Part shown: positions 45,629 through 62,329 of the stretch, piece by piece
Layout of the letters: the number at the start of each line of letters is the position of its first letter
Position numbering within the stretch: the stretch's first letter is position 1
Origin: Polytrichum commune
Lineage: Eukaryota > Streptophyta > Polytrichopsida > Polytrichales > Polytrichaceae
Reading direction: 5' to 3'
Assembly (NCBI GenBank): GCA_950295325.1
Contig: OX485803.1
Location: forward strand, 18,042,001 to 18,106,000
DNA length: 64,000 bases
Position numbers and translations under genes: made by a program
Notes under the pieces: model-generated
What the model was told of the DNA's origin: nothing
Seen by the model: only the letters and a program-made list of their open reading frames with translations
Databases searched by the model: none

Positions 45629-45693
45629 CTCAGTTGGCTAGAGCATCCGCTTAGTAAGCGGGAGGTCTTCAAGTTCAACTTTTGGTAGAAGCA
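45629..45693 (+). pseudogene. 5'-truncated tRNA-Thr(AGT) copy
   Basis: Starting at CTCAGTTGGCTAGAGCA it matches tRNA-Thr at 39419-39492 through anticodon loop TTAGTAA to the 3' acceptor strand, with one inserted base before the T stem and several changes. The first nine bases (the 5' acceptor strand) are missing, so it cannot fold. Similarity continues about 25 bp into the 3' flank (CATCTTTT..CCCCA.TTTT), so it arose by DNA duplication rather than retroposition. Confidence 0.85.
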
Positions 45694-45926
45694 TCTTTTA
45701 CCCCACTTTTCGAAAGAACATCAAAGTCCTTCCCACATATTTCTTTTGAATTTAGAACCATGAAAAAAATGAAGGGTTGTGGTAGTCATATTAGAGAAGT
45801 ACCTCTCTCAAGAAGAGTTCTTTGAAGCACTTCACATGTGTAGTGTTATGAAATGTGAGTACCCAGAAGGATTTGTCAAATGCAGTGTGAAGAGTATTCA
45901 GTTGTGTTCCCACGTTGCGGCATTTG

Positions 45927-46065
45927 TTTGTTATAATTTGTGCAATTCCAATGCAAGTGTATAGCAAGAATGTGCTAGTATTTTGAAATTTGAATAACTA
46001 GGGGCACTTGTTATATTTTGTGCAATGCCAATGCAAGTTTATAGCTAGAATGTGCTAATATTCCT
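45927..46065 (+). repeat. Tandem duplication, about 81-bp period
   Basis: CAATGCAAG(T)TATAGC.AGAATGTGCTA blocks at about 45927 and 46008 are direct copies with few changes. Confidence 0.75.
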
Positions 46066-46741
46066 GGATGACTCTCCACACCCCACCATTCAGAAATGCT
46101 TCTGATGTTGTCACTTGAACACTAAGACACATGAGGGCGCTTGTATACCATAATTTTCTCTCTCTAATTCACACAAGAAGCCTTTTGATATGTTTGATTA
46201 CATCGATGAAGTGGGCATTGTTGAGGTTTCAAAAGTTTAGGATGTCAATCTTCAACAATGCTTGGTAGAGGTCATGTTGCACTAATGTCTTTGGAAACCA
46301 ACAAACTCTTGGAGTAAGGTAGACATGTCTAATTCGGTTATGTAATCAAACACCTATGTATGAGTGGTGTATGGTTTGGTGTGGTTCCAAAAACAAATAC
46401 CATAAAGACATACGTTTAAAAGAGATTGGACTGTGTGCTCAAAATATGATAATCATTTTCAGCTCAATAAGGGTGGGTTTCCGTGTGAGTCGCTCGCCCA
46501 CTAGATTCTAGATATTAGTGGGTTAAAGGTGTTCTCATGTAGATATAAGCACAACCCGCCAACCAACCAAATTCATCTAATCTACTAGAATGTGGAAGGT
46601 TGTGGACATGGGCTGCTAAACTTCCATGCACCCACTAAAGCACTTTTTAACCTACAAGTGCCGGCCACCAAAGGATTGAAGACCGGGTTTAGGAGGAGGG
46701 ATAAGTAAGTGGACCCGGATTTGAGAAGATGAGAGTAGCTA

Positions 46742-47453
46742 CACTAAATACCATATATAGTGTCACCAATTCTACTTCTCTTGCTCAAGACTAATTGTAA
46801 ACTGTGGTATAGTGTCACCTCGGGGGGGGGGGGGGGCAGTGTGTTAAAAAGTTAAGGATATAGGTGCGAACAACCACTATTTTATAGGGGGGTATTATTT
46901 TCAATTCTCTTCTTTTTTTCACATGCTATCATTAGGTAATTTTCTACTTTGGGTTAATAGAAAAATGGCTTGCATTACTTATAATTCCAAATTACCTATT
47001 ATTCCATACCCTATAATACTTTAAAGATGTCCAATGCCATTTTTGATACCCTATATTACTCTTAAGTCCATTTATAATTTTTTGCCCCCATGTTTTTAAA
47101 ATACCCTATCATTTGTTCGCACGTATATTGCTACTCCAACCAATGACTACCCCCCCCCCCGAGAGTGTCACCAACACTAAATGTCAACCCAACATTATTT
47201 GTCATTCCTTGTAAAGTTCTTAAGGGATTACAAATTTACAGTATTGCAATTAATGTCACTTACCAAGTGATTTTCCATCCAGATTTCAATCATCCATGAC
47301 AATATTTCATCACAAGTTGCTCACAAAAGAAGGTAGGGTTTTGGCCAATGGATGAACTCATCCTTTATCCATGATAGTATTTGTTCACTTATTCATAAGA
47401 AGTGTCATCCAAAAAATTACCATAGTGACATAAAATATCATATGTAGCGTAGT
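46742..47453 (+). mobile_element. MITE-D copy 2, middle layer of the nest
   Basis: Homologous to 59323-59699 along its length (CTAATTGTAAAC, ACAGT.TTGCAATTA.TGTCAC, TCCATGACAATATTTCATCA, AAGTGTCATCC). The match is broken between TATAGTGTCAC and CAACACTAAATG by the inner element. Confidence 0.72.
46819..47163. mobile_element. hAT-like element with G15/C11 tips, inner layer
   Basis: A 345-bp insert whose tips are CTCGGGGG... and ...CCCCCGAG, flanked by the 8-bp duplication AGTGTCAC (46811-46818 and 47164-47171). The empty site is visible in the 59.3-kb MITE-D copy. An 8-bp duplication points to hAT. The interior is AT-rich with repeated CCCTATAAT/CCCTATATT motifs. A related end lies at 63614. 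Confidence 0.78.
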
Positions 47454-47575
47454 TGGCACATGCGAAACCTACCCCACCAAATTCCATCTACATATAAGCG
47501 AGTTTGTAATTACTCTTACTAGAATCTTGTGGGCAAGCAGCTTACATGAAAACTCAACCTAATCAACAAAATAAA

Positions 47576-48190
47576 GGGGGGGGGGCACAAAAATCTTCAC
47601 TTTGATATTAAATAAGATAAGGTTGAGACATCTCTAACCGATAAAATAAGATTGTTTGCATTTATTTAGGAGGACTAATAGCGAGGAATTGTTTTTCTTG
47701 CGAAGAGAAACATATATATATATATTCATGAATATGGAAATTACTACAAATTGGATGAATGCATCAAGTTGGAACTAGATAGTTCCATCAAAAGGATTAT
47801 GGTTGAGCCAAAAGATAAGAACGAACCATATGGTGAAATGATCTATGTATATGGATAAGGAAGCTTCAGTCTACATTTAGTAAGACTTGAAACTTCTAAA
47901 AGTATCTTTTACTACATACTAGGGATATAGATGGAACCAGAGGTGCCTTTGGGTATAAACGAGAGTTGGGGAGGAGAGAGGGTCATCTATTGTCTCTATC
48001 ATGTGCTCAAGTGGTTCAAGCTTATAGCAATCACAATATCGTAATGAAGTTGTAAAGTTTTCTAATGTCCAAAGTTGAAAGTACTAGTGTCTCATGTGTA
48101 TGCATAATTGTGTTATTCTTGTGTAAAGGAGGAATGTGACACCCTGTCTTGATACATGTTACCCTAGCAAGTTCACTTGAAAATTCAAAT
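47576..48190. other. No gene recognised; G10 tract
   Basis: G10 run at 47576-47585 immediately after the nest; otherwise AT-rich sequence with no supported gene. Confidence 0.5.
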
Positions 48191-48706
48191 GGATCCATGG
48201 GTAGATCACTCTAAGGCATTTTTGTGCACCACATGCGGCTGGGGATTTTTTTTTGTTTTGGGGCTATTTACCTTCAAGGGCTGAATTAAAGCCTCCCTAT
48301 AATTACTTAAATTTCAAAAATGGCCCATTTGTTTGCACCCTTCCATTACTTATATTGTCTAAGTCACTGCAATTTTTTGTACTCTATATTCCTTTTAAGT
48401 AATTTTGGACAGATGGAAATCCCAATTATCATCCATCCCTGTGAGTCCTAAACCCATTTACATACCATACTAAACATACCTTCTAGGATCCTTATCTTCA
48501 GCCCCTATATTAATTTTACAAAAAAATAATGGCCCACATTTTATGTCCATCTAACTTACTTATAATGGGATTGTCTACATTTAATGGCCCCTTCATTATT
48601 TGGAATTCCTTCATAATTTTTATTTCAAATGATTTTAATCCTCTCTATATTATGCCGCACGTCGTTTTTAAAATGCATTAAGTGATCTACCCGTGAATGG
48701 ATCACT
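48191..48706. mobile_element. TIR element, about 515 bp
   Basis: GGATCCATGGGTAGATCACT at the left is inverted at the right (complement AGTGATCCATTCACGGGTAG plus ATCACTT). The AT-rich interior has CTATAATTACTTAA and similar runs. The target duplication is not resolved. Confidence 0.55.
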
Positions 48707-48709
48707 TTA

Positions 48710-50265
48710 AGGAGCTCATAGAATAAAAAATTCTTGGTTTCCTTGTTAAATAGATGCTTGGATTAAAAAAAAATGGTTTTGGGTGCAAGCATGGTAAAGT
48801 GGACCAAAAAAGTGCTCCAATATCTTAAACCATAGTTTTCTTTGTCAAACACCTAATAATGGTAGCACAATGTTATTTAAATTAAATATTTTGTCATGCT
48901 CACCTCTATTTTTGTATTAAGTACTCAAATGAAGAGCACCAAGATGATATCTTCAAAAATCATCATTAAAAAATTATGCTCAAAGCAAATGGCTAGATCC
49001 AATTTTGGACATAAATTTCATAATTGTTTTTTATATTCCTTGAATTCATTATACACTTGAGGTCATCATCAGATATTTTGTAGAAAATCATCAATTCAAT
49101 GTAATTTTATCATTTTTTTTTTAAATGACAAATTCTTGTTCAATATCACCACTTGCACACCCACTTGCACTGTAATTTAGATCATGTAGATTTTTTTTGA
49201 GATTTTTTTGTCAACATAAATTGCTTCACTTTGTAGATCTATATATATACATAATGCATTAAAAGAACTCAAAATTAGTAAATTATTTTGAATCACTTTC
49301 ACTTGAAACTTTTGCAAGGATCAAGAGTTGTACACTTTACCATGCTTCCACCCATCTACATAGGAATTAAAAACACCATGGTCTACATAGGATTAAAAAA
49401 CAACATGGTTGACATTAAACACATATTAGCTAAGAAATTATGGAAATTTTTGTAAAATGCAAGATAATGAGAGCTTGAAACCAACCCATTCTCCTTAAGC
49501 TTGTTTTGTTCTTATTTGATTTTGATAATATTTTAAATCATCAAATGATTGCACGTCAATTAGAAAAAACACACGTCATTTGCACGTATGTATGTTCAAG
49601 AGGAATTGCACCCCTATATATTTTTAGGTTGTGAGTATGGCATCTTGGCATGTGTAAGGAGCGCAATATCTCCTCCCTGCTTTTGTGATTGCCACACTGC
49701 AACAACAACAACATCAAGAGTAGGATACAACACAAGGGGCAAAGCATGTTAGGTTTTAAGCTCTCTTTATCTTGCATTGGCATAAAGTTTCATGCTCTTT
49801 TAGTTATTATATGTTTAATGTCGGTCGGAACCAATGTTGGTATACATAGGATTGAAAAACACCATAAATAAGATTACAAATATCGGCATAGCCTCCTAGG
49901 GGTGCACACTTCACTTAAAGCAAATGTTACATGGGTGTGTCACCTTTACTTTAACACCCATGTATATTGTTTTTGGGTGGACCAAAAAAGGGATGTACAT
50001 ACAAAGCTATAGCTAAGAAGGCCATGAACTATGTATGTCACCCAAAACAAAACAAAACAAAACAAATGACTTATACCATACCATATGTATACACGAAAAC
50101 AAAGTTGCAAAAAACAAGCAGTCCAATTTTCATAAAGCATAATTTATCTACATTACCAAGGAAATAATACTCCAACCCTATGTAATTTTTTGTAAATTGT
50201 AGGCATAACTAATACCCCTATTGTGCATCACATTCTACATATATGAAAATCAAATGCACTTGCCG
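48710..50265. other. No gene recognised
   Basis: AT-rich, no motif-bearing frame. Includes an AAAAC repeat near 50045-50065. Confidence 0.5.
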
Positions 50266-50267
50266 GG

Positions 50268-50430
50268 CATAGTCTACATAAGATTTGAAAACACCATGGT
50301 GTGCATACATTTAAGAACACCATATTCTACATATAATTTAAAAACACCTTGATTTACACAAGATTAGAAACACTATGGTGCATAGGATTTGAAAACGCCT
50401 TTGTCTACATAAGATTAAAAAGAATAAAAC
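50268..50430. repeat. Degenerate ~35-bp tandem repeat
   Basis: Variants of AAAACACCATGGTCTACATA followed by AGATT repeat four to five times. A related pair occurs at 49370-49410. Confidence 0.65.
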
Positions 50431-52700
50431 AGGTTTATTCAAAAATTCATCTCAAATAAGTCATTAAAACTTATTACTTGTATAAAGTTGTTGCTAATAA
50501 TGATGTCTTTAGATTTATCTGACCAAATCCATTTTACATGGACGGTGCACAACATGCACGACTCCGTAAAGCTCCAAATCCTCAAAATCTACAAGCAAGA
50601 AGCAATTGATGATCGTTAAGTTCTATGCACCCTGGGTTTCTCAAATGTGCTTCAAATGGTAATTGATAGAATCATGAAATCAAGAATCTCAATCAGTGTT
50701 AGTAAGTTAATACAATGACGTTGACCAAATTATACAATTTCCAATCGACAACACAAAGTACAATCTAACATATGGTTTGATAACAATGCTCCTTCAAAGT
50801 AGAAGCTAAGATATCTCTCTACATTATTACCGATATCTCAGGCCAGTGATCGTCAACACATTTTTTAAATAGAGGGTGAGAGCCCACAAGGTAGGTTCAA
50901 CATTTTCAAGGTGGAGATCTTTAATACATCCTAAACCTCATACTTCCTAGTGCCTCAAAGTAACCATGTAGGTCCAAGAACTTTTGACTCATTGGAGACC
51001 AAGGTAAGTTACAATTAGTGACGATACTTTTAGGTAGATAAATATATATGTTGGCTCCAAATGGAGCGAGCATAAATGAAGAGTCTCTTTATATGCAGGT
51101 CATTTCGAAAGTGGACTCTATTTGAGGTAACCATGTCAAAGGCAACCATTATAAGAATGGTAGTGTGTGGGGTGAAGATTGTTTTTGTTGTATATATGAT
51201 AGTGGGACACTATGTATATTAACATTACGCTACATTGATTTCGAAGGGCATGACCAACTTCAATTTCCAAACGCCTGGCCAAAATCACAACATCCAAACA
51301 TCACCCACCTCAACCCAACGAGTGCAAATTGATACGTACTTCCAAGTTCTAGTAGGTTTTTTCAGATGTCTTACCATCACAACATGTTCAATCAACTCCT
51401 GAAGATTTAACAGGTTGAAATTGAGGGAACATAGGTCCGGTGAAGCTGATGCATTTCATTCCAACTTTCCACCATCTGATATTCAAGAAATACATCCCGG
51501 TCACCCAGTACCATATGAGGTGATGGTCCTCCATGGTGGGTACAAAGGATCCACAAATATACTCAAATGGTAGTTTTGAGGACACTTTGTGCCAAGAATG
51601 GAGGCCATCACACCCATCATCCTACATAGTTTATTTCAGTTAGTGCGGATTACCATTCGGACTTGCAAGATGGTATAACGTTTCACAAAGTGGATACGAT
51701 TTACTTGTGGTATACACGTAGAAAAGTTATTACAGCATTGAATGCACCTCCAAATTGGAATCCATACTAATTGAAATGAATGGTGTAGTAGCAATACTTT
51801 GTGTCAACGGAATCTGGCTAGCTCACAATTTCAAGTGAAGAAGACCTGCAAGCACACAAGTCTGTGATTAAAGAAGCGGATGCATCCATACTGGAATCGC
51901 CCCCATCCCCCCACACACGCACACACTAATTTGAGCATAAAATGATGGTCAAGGTTCCATGTTCGAGATAATAATAGATAGAAATTCTTTTTACAGCAAA
52001 CTTTATATCTATGGCCAATCACTATGACTCATCTCGAGTGTCAGGGCAAATTGGTTGTTTGACCCACTCTTGAGCATTGAATTTCTAAGTTTGGGGAGAT
52101 TGAATCACGCCTGGCCAATTGGTTGGAGCCGATCACGATCAAGGAGCCATCATATATCCTCAAAGCAACGCAACAAGTTCGATTGTCCTTCCATCACGAA
52201 TGAGTGTACATGTTCCACAAGTTGGGGTAGGTTCGTCACCATACCATACCAACTTATAATAAGAAGCTTGCAATTTGGATCCATCCAAACTGTGCCAGAT
52301 CCAATCTGTGTCCAAACAGCATCAACAGCACTTTTATGTACAGGGAGAATCTCTCCTGCCTCCTGTAATTCCAGCACCAAATTTATGTGTGTAGCTGCAC
52401 CAAATCCGCATCAAAAATAGGTCATGATCAATCACAACATGATGAACCCGTTGCAGTCGAGAGAAGATGGAAGATGATGATGGTGATGATGATGGTGGTG
52501 ATGGTGGTGATGTGGCCATCTTCGTGGGGACATGCATGCATTGCACTGCCTCGCATTGTGTCTGTTGCTTGCAGGCTGGCTGGCTGGCTGGCTGGTGCAG
52601 GGTTTTGGAGGAGGCAGATGGTGTTGTTCATGAATTTGTTGTTAGGGTTTACAGTATGGTGGTGGACATGATGAGGACGGTGGTGGTGGCGGTGGTGTCC
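50431..52700. other. No gene recognised downstream of CKX
   Basis: Minus-strand frames 51388-51585, 51831-52022 and 52150-52380 have ordinary-looking composition but no motif and no clear splice joins; an unrecognised or decayed gene cannot be excluded. GAT/GGT trinucleotide runs (52470-52515) and a CTGG repeat (52578-52594) precede the CKX stop codon. The CKX poly-A site must lie here but was not pinned down. Confidence 0.4.
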
Positions 52701-56781
<4,081 letters not shown>

Positions 56782-56954
56782 TTCTCTTCCCTTCCCTTCC
56801 CTCGCGTTGCCTTGCCTTCTCTTATCTTCTCCACACAAAGACCGGTTGCACTGAATATTGATCATCAACTAGCTAGAATGAATCTGATGGTTTGGGTGGC
56901 ACAGCAAAGCTGTTGGTTGATTGGTTTGTTTGTTTGAGTGTCACCAAGATCCCT

Positions 56955-56962
56955 CTTTTATA
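56955..56962 (-). promoter_or_regulatory. TATA box of the CKX gene
   Basis: Minus strand reads CTTATAAAAGAGG; the TATAAAAG core lies 174-181 bp upstream of the ATG. That predicts transcription starting near 56925-56930 and a 5' leader of about 145 nt. Confidence 0.65.
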
Positions 56963-56999
56963 AGTAGGCCTGGTGGTCCTGCTGGTCCTGGCTGTTGTG

Positions 57000-57747
57000 T
57001 TGTGTCGGAGGAAAGGGAGGGTGTCCCCCAAGTGCGGGTCAACCAGATTGGGAGTTTCATAGGTGACGTGATCGGGTGGGCTCTTAAAAACCTTCAAACG
57101 TTGTAATTTCTGCCAGGCCCCGGCTCTCCGTGACATAAAATGTTTGGGTTCACATGGGCCGACATATCCATCACCACCCGTGGAGTCTGCAAATCTGACA
57201 TGGAATAATACGTACTTTAAACTCTGTATCTGTATTGTGCACCGTGAATCATCAGAGACTCCCTCGCTCCCTGCCTCCCTGCCTGCCTGCCTGTATATAC
57301 CATCTCTGAAAATTCCTCCGCATCATTTTTGTAGATTGTTGACCATCATCACCCACTAAAACGTACACACTTAGTCTGCAAAAAAAGGAAATAAGACAGA
57401 GAATTTTATTTCAACCTACTTAGTTGTTCTTCTACCCGTGTCTGTGTGTCTGTCTGTCCATCTGGAGCACCCTCCGAATTCAGTACTTTGGTGCAGTACT
57501 ACTAATACTATTGCACAGGAATGTTGTCAGGGGCCAGGAGTGGGAAGAGAATCGCATGAGCAGCAGATGTTTCTTCGCCTCGTGAGCTACCAGTCGGGCA
57601 CCACCGTCAATCACTCAGCAACTTTGCCCCTTGGTGAAAAGTCAAAGATCGGGGGGCCACTACTACCGCTTTATCTCCAGGAAATCCAATCAAAGGATTC
57701 GCTCCCCAGTTATATTGATTGTATTGTTTTCATGACAAAAACCATAT

Positions 57748-57789
<42 letters not shown>

Positions 57790-59199
57790 GGGGAAATTTG
57801 TTTCGGTGGCACTTGAGGCTAGGGGTTTCACCTACTTAGGAAGCAGGGCTGGCGGTTCATGAATGATGAAGAAGAAGAAGAATAACCCTCCTCCTTACAC
57901 TTGCAGTTGTAACCACCTCAAACTTTTGGTCATAACTCGGGTTCTCTTCGCTCTCTTGCTCTCATCACCGCGGCAAAGATGGGTTAACAACCCCACTCAG
58001 CAAAACTATTTTTTTACCTCCCTTCAGATCTCGCCCCCAGGAACATTGCTCCTCCTCCTTACTCAAAGGGACGAGGAAGAAGAAGAGAATATGATTTCAG
58101 GTACTTGAAAAATTCAATCCTTGCACGAAGAAGCTCTGCAGTCCACTCACGCATCACTGCCACATGTGTAAAATGATGTTGATTAGGTCAGCAAGCAAGC
58201 CAGTTAGCCAGCCAGCCAGCTAGAGAAGAAAAAGAAAAAAACCCAACCCTCACCACCATCAGCACCACTTTAGGAATCTCTACTTTAATTTTTCCTCCCC
58301 CTCTGCCACCTCTGCTTGGTTGCTTCTAAATCTCTCACCCTTGACCTCCGACACAGGTCTCTTCTTCCAAGTTTTTCTTCGCCAGATTCCGCTGAATCTC
58401 TGAATTCTAGAGATACGGGATGATATTCACTCAAGCCTCCAGGCACGTTGTTGCGCATCATTACTACTGACGAAGGAGGGGAAGAAGGTACTATTATATC
58501 CTTGCAGGCATCTGATTAAAAATTTCCACCCCTTTCGAAAACATCCATCCGCAGACCAGACCAGACCAACCTTTAAACCCCATTCAACATTTTACCTCAC
58601 CCTGCAGCAAGCAATCACCCCGACCACGCAGCTGCAAATTGTCCAATCCACTCAAAACACCAACCCCAACACTCATCAATCCTCCCAACCAAGGTTGCTC
58701 CACGACATTGTGTGATCCCCCAAAACCTAATTAACCTCAAAGTGCTGGCTGTCGGGATCATGCAAACAAATTAGCACAATAATGTGATTATTTGACGATG
58801 ATATGATGATGGTGATGATACGGTGGTAATTACTTATGAAGTTCCATATACGGTACGCATGTGAGTTAATTAAAAGTTGAGTCACCCAGCCACCCACCCG
58901 GCTGGTCGACTCGGAGTCCACGTATACGTATTACGCAGAAGATGCATCCATCAATCCATGAGTGGCATCTGGATTCTTCCGCAAGCACCGTCGCAGACAA
59001 TTTTCATTCCAGTAGCCAAGTCTCTCTCTCTCTCCCTCTCTCCCTCTCTCGTCATTCACATGATCCGGTAGCATCATCAAGAGCTTGGGCGACTCGTACC
59101 CTGTGGAAATGGCAGGCCAGGGCGTTGGGCCAAAGATCTGGGTAATCCGATCAATGGATCAGCCATTCAATGGACGCCTCCAACGTGCTCTCAGCAACC

Positions 59200-59236
<37 letters not shown>

Positions 59237-59322
59237 CAAGCCTCCTCACAACAGCAAGCTTGTGCCTTTGTCTCCCTCCCTCCCTGCCTTCCACATTAAT
59301 GAAAGGGGAGAAGCGGCTGCAC
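57000..59322. other. CKX upstream region, no further gene recognised
   Basis: Pyrimidine-rich DNA with (CT)n microsatellites at about 57749-57787, 59020-59050 and 59202-59233. Frames here are short and compositionally biased. No tRNA, no protein motif. Confidence 0.5.
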
Positions 59323-59699
59323 CACTAAACATGATATTTAGTGCCACCGATTCTAATTATCTTGCTTAACACTAATTGTAAACCGCGGTGTAGTGTTACC
59401 AACACTGAATTGTTAACCCAAGATTGTCTGTCATTCCTCGTGAATTTTTTGGGGGATTTTAGATTTACAGTGTTGCAATTACTGTCACTTACCAAGTGAC
59501 CTTTCATCCAAATTTCCATCATCCATGACAATGTTTCATCACAAGTTGGGCTGATGAGAGGAGGTAGGGTTTCACCCAACAGATGAACTCGTCCATCATT
59601 CATGACAATATTTGTTCACTTGTTCATAAGAAAGTGTTGTCCGAAAAGCTATTATAGTGACATAAAATAGCATATGACACTAAAAATCATATTTAGTGT
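59323..59699 (+). mobile_element. MITE-D copy 3 (uninterrupted)
   Basis: About 377 bp with palindromic ends: CACTAAACATGATATTTAGTG at the left and, inverted, CACTAAATATGATTTTTAGTG at the right. It serves as the empty-site reference for the insertion at 46819-47163. No coding capacity. Confidence 0.7.
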
Positions 59700-60239
59700 G
59701 TAGTCACGGATGAACCGGTTGAGTATGCGAAATAACTGGTTGGAGTTTGAAAACTCCGAGAAAATTGCCCACTGTTCAAGGAGGAATTTTTAGAATATAC
59801 CTCAACTTAGAATAGAAAATTAAATGAATATATTAAAATGTCAAAATGTAACCGGTTGGAGTTGGAAACACTAGGATATCACAACTAGGATATCAACCGA
59901 GTATGCCCAAAAATCTGCCCGGACACTGATCCACATTTAGAAAAGTAAGCGTAACTCTCAGCCTAGCCTGGCATGGCCTTTGCCTTGTGGTGGGTGTCTC
60001 TCTCTGCTCTTTCTCTTGCTTTTTCTCTCTCTCTTGCTTTTCTCTTTCTCCTGCCTGCCCTTCTTCCCAAAGCCAGGGCAGGGGTGCCAAGAGGGAATTA
60101 TAGTGTACGTCTCATCTCTTATAGGTTTAGGGTTGATTGACACATCTCAAATGACTTGGTTTCCACTACTTCGGGGTCTTTGAAAGCAAATTCTAAAGTC
60201 AAGGAAACTAAAATAAGCAACCTTGGATTGCATAATATT
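59700..60239. other. No gene recognised
   Basis: CT-rich run near 59997-60060. Nothing else supported. Confidence 0.5.
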
Positions 60240-60790
60240 TATTGGCTTATATGTTGGATGAATGAGAGGTGTATGTTGTTCATATGCATTATATTTCTCA
60301 AGTCTTGAAATAGTATGCAATCCGAAGGTTACTTTTGACACCGGAATAAGCATACTCATGAAAGTCCAACTCATCTACAAGTGTTTTAATAAAGAGACCA
60401 AATTAGCTGAGTCCAATCAAGCAGAAACCTACAAGGGGGGTTCAACTTTTTGTGTTGGATGGATGAGAGGTACACTCAAATGCGACACTTCCCCCCTCTC
60501 ATCAGCAAGCGTGAGAGGAATTCTCACATTCAAACGTACCTCCCATCCATCCAACATAAAAGCCGTGAAACAAATACCTAGTATGCAATCCGGAGGTGAT
60601 TTTCTTTCTTTCATTCATTCTTTTGTAGTTTGAATAACACTAGAAGTGGGTTTGAAAGACCTCGAATCAATCAAGTCCAAGTCATTTGAGATGAAATAAC
60701 CACGAAACTAGAGGAGATCAACTTTTGATGTTGGATGAATGAGAGGTGCGCTCGAACGCACGCAACAATCTCCCTCTCAGGGGAGGGGAT
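60240..60790. repeat. Repeat block with inverted TGTTGGATGGATGAGAGG arms
   Basis: TGTTGGATGAATGAGAGGTG occurs near 60252 and 60738. The pair 60451-60483 / 60526-60558 is inverted (TGTTGGATGGATGAGAGGTA and complement). AGTATGCAATCCG(A/G)AGGT is duplicated at 60311 and 60580. The layout suggests two tandem copies of a TIR element. Confidence 0.6.
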
Positions 60791-62200
60791 GGAAATACAA
60801 GCTTATTGATTGCCCTTCCTTTTCCTTTTCTCCCCGATTTCCCAATCCGGCTCCACAGCCTGCTACAGCATTGAATTAATTAGCAGGTGCATTTCCTCCA
60901 ATTTTAGGAGGTGGGTGAGCACTACTAATTATAGGAGCCAATATCCTTCTCAATCTTCCAACTTCCGGCTACCTGCCTGCTGATTCCTTAACTTGCGATC
61001 GACTCTCGCGTCTGCTGCTGCTGCAAATCGGTTCTGGAATGGCTCGCTCTCATAATGCCACCAGAGTCATTATGAGGGCCGTAATAAGTTAGTGTGATTA
61101 ATTATTTGGACCCAGCAGCAGTTGCTTCGATTTCATTCTGCAACACATTGGGTGGAGGCGATCGAGGACGGTGTGCTTTAATTTTGAATGCACACAAAGG
61201 GAGTAGATGGATGGATCGATAGATAGATGGATCGAGTGAGTGAGTGAGTGAGTGAGTGAGTGAGTGAGTGAGTGAGTCAAACGCTTCTTGGTGGGTGAAG
61301 ATACAAAAGTTAGAGCATGATCCAAGTGTTAAATTTGGATGGTTGTTGTTGCTTGCATGAGTTTGCGATGCGTGCTTTGGATACGTTGGTAGAAGGGCCA
61401 CTTGTTTTGGTCTTAAAGCGGGCATCTACATATTTCAAAATGGTCACCTACTAATCAAACGATTTTAAGGATCAAGATTGTATTTCATGGGTTGAGATAG
61501 GCCGGGGGGGGGGGTGGACTAATAGATTGTAAAGGAACCATTAGTTTCGAAATCATGTTTAAATAACATGATTGTTGTCAGAACTCCATGAACTCAATTA
61601 CATCGATCTCTTCATGGATTTAATAATTTGCTAAAAATCATCGTGAAAATGAAAATGTATCGAGCACGTCGAGGGTCAAGTGCAAAACATTACACATCTC
61701 CTTGGTTGTGTGTTATGTGGGACCATGTATCACACGAACATAATTCTCTTTTATTTCATGGGTTCTTTGTTTATGGGGAGCACTCGTGCTATGTACTGTA
61801 TATTTTTGCAACAGGCAATTGTAAATTGTCAAAAAAAAATTATCACAACCTCTTTCTTCATAATTTCTTTGGAAGAGAAACCATCATGTAGTTGCTAAGA
61901 AATGTTATGTGCTCAATGTGTACGCTATAGGTGCTTCTCCCTTATGCACATGTATTGATGTGATATATAGAAGGGAGAATAACCTTAACTTTTAGAATGT
62001 TCTAGAGGCTCGTTCTAGGCCTCGAATTGTTGTGTGGAGGTGTTTAGAAATACTATACATTGTTTTTAGCTAATCGTGTGTGAAAAGTGACCCTATTAAC
62101 ATGACTCATATATCATTTATACACACTTGAATTCAACGGCATACTGTTTTTTTTGGTTGTGCCATAGGAAGTAGGAGTTAAAGATGAAACATACTATAAC
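60791..62200. other. No gene recognised
   Basis: Contains the GAGT microsatellite and a G11 run (61504-61514). Frames near 61628-61898 lack motifs. Confidence 0.5.
61234..61278. repeat. (GAGT)n microsatellite
   Basis: About eleven GAGT units, preceded by GATG/GATA variants; the reverse strand gives spurious repetitive THSL frames. Confidence 0.95.
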
Positions 62201-62329
62201 AAACAATAGGGGCCTCTTCGCACAGTCTTGGTGTAAAACCAAGAGAGACCATAGTGGGGCCCATCACATATTTATTTTAAATCTAAAAGTGTGAAACACA
62301 TGCTTGATTAAATATCATATATCCATAGT

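Larger units (their letters stand above)
46471..47559. mobile_element. PIF-like TIR element, outer layer of a three-deep nest
   Basis: Left end GGGTGGGTTTCCGTGTGAG with CGCTCGCCCACTAGATTCT; right end inverted, AGAATCTTGTGGGCAAGCAG to AAACTCAACC. TAA flanks both ends (46468-46470 and 47560-47562). Its subterminal block is shared with the 110-bp fold-back at 18.6 kb. Two younger elements are nested inside. Confidence 0.75.

Noticed and set aside
57438-57839. 133-codon plus-strand frame upstream of CKX
   Set aside because: Its C-terminal part is a translated CT microsatellite and no domain or splice support was seen.
61102-61425. Minus-strand frames with repeated THSL
   Set aside because: They are translations of the GAGT microsatellite.
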